This document shows positions 54,113-62,849 of a DNA stretch of 64,000 bases, in pieces. This DNA comes from Roridomyces roridus (Eukaryota; Basidiomycota; Agaricomycetes; Agaricales; Mycenaceae): the NCBI GenBank assembly GCA_029378245.1, contig JARKIF010000103.1, positions 52,733 through 116,732 on the forward strand. The letters run 5' to 3'. A program made the translations under genes and the position numbers. A model generated the notes under the pieces. It saw only the letters and a program-made list of their open reading frames with translations, was not told the DNA's origin and made no database searches. Positions within the stretch are counted from its first letter, which is position 1. Each line of letters starts with the position of its first letter.

Positions 54113-54876
54113 GCTCATACTTGTTATATTAATTATGTCTCTCTCTCCTTGTTGGCGTGATATATAATACAAATCTCAGTCTCTCTGCTCAATCCTCATG
54201 TCACCAGAGAAATCTTCTGGTTGGAAATTGGAATTGAACCATCGGCGGCACCTACTACTACCGACTCCCAAGCGAAGCTCTAGATCCGCATTATATCGCA
54301 GGACTGAGTTGTGTGCTGGGTAACAGGCAACATATTCTTGACGTATTTTCTCGTGCACTTCGACTCGGGCACTGCCAGGGCTCGTCGTAACTCGTGCGCC
54401 GTCCAGTTCGATTCGATTGATAAGTCCTGGCGTAACGCATGGATTGGTGGTGGCTTGAATCAATGGAAGGTCCAGCGCCATCAACAAAATACCATTTATC
54501 TGAACTTCTGCCCTTGTTGCGTTTTAACGCATCTTTACATGATCACACCGGGTCAGGTTCAATATGGCGTGACTAGCTGCGCGCGGCGCGCAACTACCAC
54601 GTATTCTTGATGGCGTAAAGCTCGATCATTGCAAGTAGGTTTCCCGTTCAACCCGGCCACAAGCCATAGGGCGCCGTTGGTTGATTTTTATGTTGTGCTA
54701 ATCGTGTAAACATGAAGCCTTCATTACTTACACAGGAGCCGAGCGCATTCGACAAATTCATGGATACCCGGCATTCAAGCTTTCAAACGGCCACACCCTG
54801 CAATCATTTTTGGTGACTTTCATACACTGGGCTCAAATTTACTGCGAGATCAGGGCGTATTCATTGCACACGAGGC
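54113..54876. other. Intergenic, no gene recognised
   Basis: Short open frames only. A GGAATTGAACC sequence near 54,221 is a one-mismatch tRNA B-box (minus). Confidence 0.4.
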
Positions 54877-55252
54877 TCAACCGCAAAAGTCCTGGCAGAC
54901 AATCAGCCTCAAAGTCACCGCAACCAGGTGTTGACTCACGCTAACGGTCTTTCCACAGGTTCCGGTGCAGCACGGGTAGTCCGAGCAGCCAGAACGGCCG
55001 TTTGGCACGCAGGGGCCGCAGAACTGGAGACTGAGTCAATGAAAACCCCTCAAAACACTGAGAAAGTTCGTGTACCTCATTCTCCAATCCACAAAAGAGG
55101 CCGGCGCAGCACGGTGCCTCGAAGCACGTCACGCCGTTAACAGCACACCCAGCGCGTTCTGTGAGTGTAGTGTGTTATCGGCAGGCGCGGCAACCGCTGT
55201 GGTGAGGAGGAATGCAGCGAGGACGAGGGATACTGTGACTTTCGAGAGCATT
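54877..55252 (-). pseudogene. Small secreted protein with two knottin-like cysteine modules (frame break)
   Basis: ATG at 55252 opens a clear signal peptide (MLSKVTVSLVLAAFLLTTAV, cleavage near AVA-AP). Downstream, one base out of frame, is a cysteine-rich mature part over three exons. The second exon ends at the donor GTACAC near 55,075; the third starts after CTCCAG; a last GTGAGT...GCCAG intron leads to a short end and stop at 54877. The mature part has twelve cysteines in two similar modules, spaced C-x6-C-x4-CC-x4-C-x6-C and C-x7-C-x4-CC-x3-C-x7-C, the arrangement of inhibitor-cystine-knot (knottin) folds. A stop in the mature frame upstream of the first cysteine shows the break with the signal peptide is real in this sequence. 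A TATA element (TATAAGA, 55295-55301) sits 43 bp before the ATG. Activity is unknown. Confidence 0.6.
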
Positions 55253-55859
55253 GTGGGGAAGCGTGAGCTGGGGGTCCCTTGGTACATACTCTCCTCTTAT
55301 AAGTATTCCGAATTGAAGTTGTACATAATAGCTGTAGTACTTATTTGCCTTGGCGCTGCCTAACTAGCTAGCCAGGGACGAACGATGGACAGCTGCCTGC
55401 CCGCTAGCTACTTATTCAAGGGTCGTTGAATTCTTGGGGCAACCGCGACAGGAATTCTCAGCCAAATGAATATCCAGACCCTTGTATTCCGTCATGTGGT
55501 TCAGGGTGGGGCTGATAATCTGTTCAGAAGCCAAATGAAATGGACCCCATAGACGCCCAGTGGACAGCAAAGGTCGAAATGAAAGGGAGATGATTATCAG
55601 CGGTGAGGTTCTCGTTACATTAGGCGCTCAAGGCGCCTTGAAGGCAACACGTTCGAGATCATCGGCGAATTATTCAAACCAAGCACTGAGTTTGAACTTA
55701 CCGTACCTCAATTCCAGCCAACGCAAGGCGGCTTGGGCTCCGGATCCGAGGTCGATCTGGCATGATCTTCCCACGGTTTAACTGGCTGGTTCACTTTGAA
55801 CCCAATGTGGTATTGCTCATTCGATCGAATTCGAATTCCACGAGATCAAGGCTCGACGG

Positions 55860-55910
55860 GGAACCTGGTGTACCAATACGAGCGGGGTTCGATTCCTCGC
55901 TGCAGCATAG
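55860..55910 (+). pseudogene. tRNA T-arm relic
   Basis: Exact GGTTCGATTCC at 55886-55896; GAGCGG before and CGCTGC after can pair only partly. Confidence 0.35.
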
Positions 55911-56055
55911 CCAGCTCGACTGCCTCTGGATTCTTTTTTTACGAATGGCTGGATTCGAATCAATCATGCCACCGTCAAGTTACGGTGACGACAGTAGGAC
56001 TTGCCACGAGGGAGGTGAAGCAAAAAGTGCTATGAGGTTATATATCCCACTCCAA

Positions 56056-56085
56056 CCAGCGGCAGGAATCGAACCTCTTCTCAAG
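56056..56085 (-). pseudogene. tRNA T-arm relic
   Basis: Exact GGTTCGATTCC (minus) at 56065-56075. No other tRNA arm recognised. Confidence 0.3.
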
Positions 56086-56345
56086 TGTGTTAAACATGTT
56101 GGCAGCTGGACAGTAGTACGTAGGACAACGTAGAACAAATTCATTGGCGACGGCCCACTTCTCTGACGACGGCGTATTCTATTCAATTTCTCCCGGTGCG
56201 TATCCAAGATATCGAGTCCAGCGACATCTCGGCACCGCACATCTTATGCCCCCTCAGTCTGTGGCTCTCCGCCAGTGCTCTGGTCATGTCAAACCAAGAA
56301 TCCCCACCGTCGGCCTGCACCTCGCTCGGAACATTTTGTTCAAAG

Positions 56346-56604
56346 TGTTGGGATTTACGCCGTGAGCGCGTTGATCCGCGTCGAACTGATTCCAAGTTTG
56401 CAATCGCAATCCGGTTAAGGTAAGATGCGTTAGGGCAAACGGATGCCCTACGCCTACATTTCAGCAGGCTTGTATACTATTTTACAATGTAACTAGAATG
56501 TTCTACTAAAATCTAAGAAAATGTATCAGTCAGCCAAATGGAAAATTCCAGAAGGTTCTCGAGGGTGGCGAAGCAGAATGTGCCAGAAACCCAAATTCCC
56601 AACA
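56346..56604 (-). repeat. Solo LTR, family 2 (copy 2)
   Basis: 259 bp with TGTTGGGA/TCCCAACA-type ends (here TGTTGGGATTT...AAATTCCCAACA), flanked by the 5-bp direct repeat CAAAG at 56341-56345 and 56605-56609. In reverse orientation it aligns with 15281-15554, sharing GGGCATCCGTTTGCCCTAAC and CGCATCTTACCTTAACCGG. Two unrelated target duplications prove independent insertions. Confidence 0.87.
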
Positions 56605-56694
56605 CAAAGTTCAAACGGGACTGGGCTGGCTCGATTATATCGTTCAATCGACGAGAATGAGCATTCGAATACGTTCAATCGTCCAAACCAAAAC

Positions 56695-56760
56695 ACGGCG
56701 CAACTGAATTCTGCACTGTCAGACTCCGGGCATCGTGGTTCGAGTCCACAGCGCGCACTG
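56695..56760 (+). pseudogene. tRNA-like relic
   Basis: Exact GGTTCGAGTCC at 56737-56747 with a T-stem GTGG/CCAC. CTGCACTGTCAGACTCCGGG before it resembles an anticodon arm. GCGCGCA after it would be an acceptor strand, but its partner is not convincing. The rest of 56,605-57,129 is empty. Confidence 0.4.
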
Positions 56761-57129
56761 GGTTTGCTGTAAACATCTATTTTTTTGGGGTTCCCATCTA
56801 AAATCTGAGAACCTGCTCGACGCCTGAAGCTCACGGTTCGATAGGCCCACCCATCCTGTTATTAAGATATTTATTGCGTGCTAACAATGCAAGTGTATCC
56901 TTCGACTCGAGGTTGACACGTGGTCAGGCCGCTCGAAGACGCAAGGTTCATTCTTTTTGTATTGCTGAAGATTTAAACCACCGTTTTGCAGATGGCGTCG
57001 TTGGTGAGTGCTCAGTGCTGCTGGGTTCTCTGCGTGGAGATGCCTGACATTATGAGAGACATAGGAACACGAGGAGAGAAGACGGCAGGTTCGCGATACC
57101 AATATTAATTGGTGAGGGACAGGTTATAT

Positions 57130-58010
57130 TTTGAGGTATGAAGTAAACGACGTTGACCGATGGAATTGCTCACCTAGGCCGAACAATCCACCGCCCAACA
57201 GACAGAGAGATCTAGAAGACATCTGTAAAATAAACGAGATTAGGGAGGATTCGGGAAGAGAGTAAAGAGCACGCACCGTGAGGGAGCCCATCCTACGCAA
57301 AAGCGACTCCGAAGAGCGCAAGAAGAACGAAAAATTATGGACCGTCGGTCTCAGAGTAGTGTGAATCGACTTACACGACGTCCACCGCCCACTCTCCGCG
57401 GCGGGAAAGACGGTGGATATCGCCGCGTGCCGCAAAGTGCACTCAAGGAAAGCGCACATCTCGAATCGTCCGTGAATCCACACATCCCCTCTCGTCCGTG
57501 CGCGTCCTCGGTATGTTGGCTCCAGCGATGAAGAAGAACAACTTGGAGGACTATGGCAGGAGCACTCGAAGGAGAAGGCACCCAGACCTCGCGGCCGACG
57601 AATGTCCCGGACCCAGAAGGGCCTACATTGCGCGTGATGAAGGGATGGAGGTGACAATGGACAGAGCGCCTCCCAGCTCCACAGCAGCTTTCAAGCCCGC
57701 AGACTCGAGCCCTCCCTCTCGGAAGAGATCTTTGGGACCAAGAGAGGCAGGCAAGTGTCTGGTGTGCCGTTCGGCGACTACGGCCGGGTCCCTCGAGGAC
57801 CAGTCGGGGGAGCTAGTAGCCTCAGACCTTCCCGCCCGAGAATGAGGACGGATGAAGTCCTGTGCGGATCGAGCATTGCGGCTTTGGGACCGACGTGGCA
57901 GAAGCCAAGGATGAAAAAGCTTGGTCATGATTTGACCGGCGGGGTGCATCGCATCATCGGCCGAATGCCGACATCCGGCAACCAGGTTGCTCCTGGTGAG
58001 GCTGTTCGAA
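57130..58010 (+). repeat. Inverted dispersed repeat R2, copy 2
   Basis: Partner of 44440-45560 in opposite orientation. It lacks the hairpin-containing segment of copy 1 and has its own 50-bp stretch there (near 57,520). Frames on both strands are broken, so it is not treated as a gene. Confidence 0.65.
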
Positions 58011-59970
58011 CGACCGGTCGCTCAACGGCCGTCGCATCCTGACCAAGCGTGGCAGACTCGAAGTCGGGGTTGAAAAACTTGTAGCTTTGGTCTCCATTGA
58101 TGACGTGCGGCTGCATCAACTAATACGAGCCGGGCCTTTCGATTCTTTGTTTTTCCTGCATTGCTGCACTCAAATAAATTATGACTCGTGTCCACTGATT
58201 TCCCAGCATGCTGCGGCGCACCAGAGGAAGAGCGTCATCCGCCAGGTTTCCTAGGTTCGAGTACTGGTGGGTGTAATGGTGCCGACTGCAAAGTTCGCGA
58301 TTTTTTATTTTTATTTTGGCAGGCAAGGAACCTCGGACTGGATAAGCATTTTATAACCCCCGAACCCTCTTCGCCGAGCTTGCAGGGCGTCGAGGGCCTG
58401 TAAAAGAGAGTAGAGTGCTATTACCTACTATGTATTTCAATTCCCTCTCGCCGCTTCCGGCATCATGTGCTGTGAGTCTCCTCTGCCGACAATCTACGAA
58501 ATTTAACGCTGGACCTGGTTCTCGAAACATTGCAACGAAATAATGTTGAAACAATCCCAAAAAAAGTTCTTGGGGTTTGCTACACTGATTACTGCTACAC
58601 CGCAGCCTTTTCCAAGTTCTGTGCGGCGTAGTATTCGAATTGTCCTGTTACTCCAAGACGCGGGGTTCCGAACTACATCAGGGACGATACCTAACTAGCC
58701 CCCCAGCATAAGGTGAGTTCGCTGCTGGCGTGACGATGAACACAGTACCGCCTTCGGATCGTCACATCCCCGCCTCTGCCTCTCTGAATTAAATTCACGC
58801 GCGGTCACAGATCTATTACCATGCGACCAATATCTCAGTCTCCACGATCCCTCCTTCCTTTTGAACGTCTATCTGTACATTTGTTGGGTACGTATGTCAT
58901 TTCACCACACTCATCCCATAAGATTCAGTTGAGCTTCCCTAGGCCGCAGATTACGCTGTAAGACACCTGATTTGTTGGGTATGTTCTGTTTCTCACCGCC
59001 CGTCAAATATATAGGATGTTCGTGACATTCTCGGTCGCTCCTGCAGCCCTGAAGGGACGGGAGCTCGGGAGAGGTGGAGGTCAATTTGGGGCAGTTGTCA
59101 TTTTGAGGGTGATACGCAGTGATTCTCTATTCTTCCAAAGTGTCGTCGAAGTCCTCTTGGATATCGACAACCGCAACATGCAGCGACCAGAAGAACGGTG
59201 AAGACGACATTCACTCCCAGCTCGACTCTCCAGACTCTACGATACAACCCATTCTGGTCCGCTCTTGTTTTGTTCCATCGCACGCGGCCAAATTGGTACT
59301 GGCAGCAAATTGAAGACAACAGCGCCCACTTGCGAAGGCTAACTCCCAGCGTCGTGGAACGGCGCAAACACCTCTACGCCTCGTTCATTCTCAATGTCAG
59401 CGCCCGGGCGATGGGGCTCTCGTTTTCGAGGAGCTGGGGTGCCGCTAGACTCTGTATACTTGGCCGACATAAGCGCGGCAGTTTGACGACACTTGCGGCT
59501 GTGACTTTTCTGTGGTCCTCGGTCTTTCATGGCCTCCTTCCAGCCTCCTTATGTACTTCCGACCTGGATGAATAGATGTCTGCCGTTCATCTCGTTTCCA
59601 TTCGACAACGTCAGCGCAGCTGATGGTCCAGATTCGGGTCGGCCCTTCTCTCCCCCCACAAGAAGAATTCAAGAGCGGAGCGGTCCAGCGGCATCGCATG
59701 AACCTCGTGCACTGGTCCTCATGGTACATTTGTAATAACTAGGCTGACACTCGCTTTCGTCATCCATCCCCTCTCCGTGCAGCCTAACCTGTCTTTGACT
59801 GTATAGAATACCGAGTCTGGAGCCCGCTGCGGAATTTTACCGGCCGTGGCGCCCCTCTACTCTCGCCAATAGTGCCGATTTCTCATCCGCGAAAGGGATA
59901 AAGAAACGGCCGGTGCCGCTCGACTCTCACGGGCGGACACTTCGGATATAGCGTGTGTAAAATTTCTGGC
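58011..59970. other. About 2 kb without recognised gene
   Basis: Several short frames, none with family motifs. CT-rich stretches near 58,800-59,000 and 59,740-59,800 look like promoter or intron remnants. Confidence 0.4.
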
Positions 59971-59978
59971 TATAAAAG
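59971..59978 (+). promoter_or_regulatory. TATA box of the spherulin-4-like gene
   Basis: TATAAAAG 43 bp upstream of the ATG at 60014. Confidence 0.55.
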
Positions 59979-60013
59979 ACGGGACAGAAGCTCGTCATAC
60001 CTCACTTCTGAAC

Positions 60014-60980
60014 ATGCTTGTGCTCACTGCTCTCTCTGCTCTCTTGGCGGTCGTTCCTGTCTACGCAACGACAGGGATAATTGTCCCCCTCTACCAATTT
60101 CCCTCGACATCTGCGACTTGGGCCCCGCTCGAAACGGCGTATGTCTCCAGTTCTATTCGTTTTCTCCCGTTTGAATGACGCCCCCATGCAGTATGAGCAC
60201 ATTCCCCTCCATGCAATTTTATATCATAATCAACCCCTTCAGCGGCCCAGGCGACGCCGACTCGCAGCCCGACCCAGCGTACCAAAGCAGTATCCAAACC
60301 CTCCGCACGCACTCCAACGCCTTGCTCGTGGGTTACGTCGCCACGGGCGACGGCACGCGTGCTTCCGCAGATGTATTGCAGGATATCGAGACCTATGCTG
60401 GGTGGGACGCATCGTACGGCATGGACGGAATATTCTTCGACCAGACGCAGACGGGTTTCGACGCGGAGTATACGTCCTACTCTGACGCAGTCCGCAATAC
60501 CGCTTGGCCCGGCCGTGCCACTGGATACGTACGTGACTTTTCATTCCGTCCCGTGTTAGAATTGCATCTGTAACCGGAGATGTGTCTGACCATGCTTGTC
60601 CACACAGGTGATCATGAACCCTGGAGACGACATCGGTAACTCCGATTACTACTCCCTCGCGGAACCAGATCGTCACTTTTGAGGACACGTTTGCTAAATT
60701 CCAGCAAGAGTCACCGTGCGTCTCGTTCTGCCGTCTAACATCCATTACCCAGCTGAAGAACCTACAGGATCCCGCTCCCACACCCCGCCCAACAGTCTGT
60801 GATAATCCACACCTTCACAGGCCCGGGGTCTCGGACCAGACTCTCTCGTCCGTGGTTCAGACGATCAAAAGCGCTGGATTCGCGAGCACGTACATTACCG
60901 ACCGTAATATCTCCGTGGAGGATGTGTACGCGGATTTCGGGACCGATTTCACGCAGTTTGTGGCGGATGTGGCGGCGTAG
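60014..60980 (+). pseudogene. Spherulin-4-like secreted (spherulation-specific family 4) protein, frameshifted
   Basis: Start at 60014 with signal peptide MLVLTALSALLAVVPVYAT. The mature start GIIVPLYQFPSTSATWAPL is the family signature. After an intron (about 60,139-60,189) come STFPSMQFYIIINPFSGPG, ALLVGYVATGDGTRASADV, DIETYAGWDASYGMDGIFFD with the conserved acidic residues, and an intron before VIMNPGDDIGNSDYYSLA. Here, near 60,661, the frame slips: the family block NQIVTFEDTFAKFQQESP is present but out of register with what precedes. A further intron leads to SVIIHTFTGPG. A second slip in the G-run near 60,832 separates it from VSDQTLSSVVQTIKSAGFAS and the end FTQFVADVAA at 60980. Related proteins are TIM-barrel, cell-surface or secreted, with glycosidase relatives. 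Confidence 0.75.
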
Positions 60981-61034
60981 CATGTTGAATTGGGTTTTTG
61001 AATAAAAAGGTTTTTCCGGTGTTGTATCTGCCTG

Positions 61035-61085
61035 CATTGAAACGCTGGGAATCGAACCCAGAGCCTGCGATTCAGTATTTGCCCT
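61035..61085 (-). pseudogene. tRNA-like relic with intact T-arm
   Basis: CTGGG-TTCGATT-CCCAG is a perfect T-stem-loop (B-box 61048-61058, minus). The acceptor and D-arm are not found. Confidence 0.4.
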
Positions 61086-61154
61086 GTTTTCTTGTGGTTT
61101 CCCTGCCAGCAGGTAGAAGTTAAAACGTTAACACGATACCAGACATCGAAATGG

Positions 61155-61215
61155 AACACGACGGGGAATCGAACCCAGGGAACCAGACTTCAAGATTGAT
61201 GACTGGCGCGTACGG
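61155..61215 (-). pseudogene. tRNA-like relic, serine/leucine type
   Basis: B-box at 61165-61175 (minus). CAATCTTGAAG upstream of it resembles a serine-type anticodon loop, but stems do not close. Confidence 0.35.
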
Positions 61216-61489
61216 TGTGGCCGAGACTCGCTGCGTTGCCACCTGCCAGTGTGTAGCTTGGAGCCTGCCGGGCTTGGAACCGTGTCGAACATGACTGCAG
61301 GCTCTCTTTTTCTATGCTCAGTCTCTCGGTGATGATTTCTTCTACTCCGGGAGCCGATGATTAGTTCGTGCAGAAGCCATTCGAGTCTGCTGGCTCAGTA
61401 TATCAGTCTGTGCCGAGTTGTATGAAAATGAACACTTTGGAGTTGACGCCAAAAAATCACCGACAGCGAAGAACCACGCGGACGGCGGG

Positions 61490-61530
61490 AATCGAACCCA
61501 GCCGGAACCCAGGGCACTTTCACCACCCCG
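61490..61530 (-). pseudogene. tRNA T-arm relic
   Basis: Exact GGTTCGATTCC (minus) at 61498-61508 with GGAATCGAACCCA shared with the two neighbours. Confidence 0.35.
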
Positions 61531-62830
61531 AATGTCTTTTCATAATCAGAGGCAGACCATCCTTGGTGGCGAGGAAGGAGGTGGCTAAACCCACTTAGCG
61601 GAGAGTTAGTTGAGTTGGGCGAGGGAGGGCAACATCAGTACTTTCGCCGCAGAATATCGAGAGCAGACGTATTATGCGAGGTTTCCGACGGTGGTGAGCG
61701 GTGCGAGATAAGTCATCCATCCCCTGCCAATCTAACCTCCTCTTCTTGCTGAATAGAATCGGAACATCGGGCGTGTTTTTACGGTGTCAGAGTCGCCGGT
61801 ACGTTTTGCGATGAGGTCGTCCACGGAGGGTACGGTGGGAGAACAGCGTCGTCTATCTCTGATCGGGCTCCGAGAAGACGATGGGCCATGGCGTTGGAGC
61901 CCAGTAAGGCGCGGCATCGAGGGGACATATCATATTACTGGGCGTAATAGCTGCATTCCGAGTCTTAAAAATTTATTTTTAGCTCGGTCTTATCGGCCCG
62001 TTTTCCGCCAACATGGGGTCCATTTTTGATTGATGACGTCTTTGACTACTAATTTGCTTTTAGTAAGCGTTGAGTCCGGAACATGGATCTCTTGGTTTCT
62101 CGCCGCCGTGGTTGCGATCTTCACCGAAGGGTAACGGCGGTGAAACGGCAACCCGCCAACGCCAGCCGTTGACTCCGTTGACAGCGGCTGCGCGCCTCTT
62201 GCTTCAGGCCGGACTCTCAACTGTCGACGTCCTCGCAACATCCTCATCATTCGAAATCAATTACTGCCCTTGGACTCGATCGCCTCATTAGAATCCACAC
62301 TCCTTGCTGCCACAACACCTTGGGCCACTGCCTTCCCTTCCTGTCTCCACACCCCAGACTCGATTGCCATGCACTAGCAATGGCCCACAAAAGCAGGTAT
62401 AGATGAGAAGCCGCAAGACAGATGCGATTATTCGACTCGATGTTGGCGTCCGCGGCGTATTGCATTTCGGCCTCGTCCTTCTTCCGGGGGACCAGAAGGC
62501 GTCCTGGCGAAGGGTGCCAAGGTAGCGACAACGGAAGCCGTAGCTATGATCGTCAATAAGAACTTGTGGTGGCAATAGAGTGTCCGACGTTGTCCGACTC
62601 CTCAGACTAGACACACGGGCTTCCAGGAATCGGCGTATCGACGTCCGAGACAAGTACACTGCGATGTCGTGGACTCGTGGTTACTCTGTCGTCGGTGCGC
62701 GCTGGACCCCAGTGACCGAGAGGAGGTACCTGGAAGAGATGAAACTTACTCTGCTTCGACGTGCGCGAGGCCCGGAGGGAGGGCGGCGGCAAGGCGGCGG
62801 CCCTGGCAGAAAAAAGAGGGAGAAGAAGCG

Positions 62831-62846
62831 TTAGGGTTAGGGTTAG
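62831..62846 (+). repeat. Interstitial telomeric repeat (TTAGGG)2.7
   Basis: TTAGGGTTAGGGTTAG, the telomere unit of most filamentous fungi, embedded between coding-like, GC-rich sequence and non-repetitive flanks. Confidence 0.7.
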
Positions 62847-62849
62847 CGC

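Larger units (their letters stand above)
55302..56340. other. Intergenic with two tRNA relics
   Basis: Nothing coding recognised. T-arm relics lie near 55,886 and 56,065. Confidence 0.4.
60981..62830. other. Intergenic with tRNA relics, no gene recognised
   Basis: Holds three T-arm relics (61,048; 61,165; 61,498) and otherwise only short unrelated frames. Confidence 0.4.
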
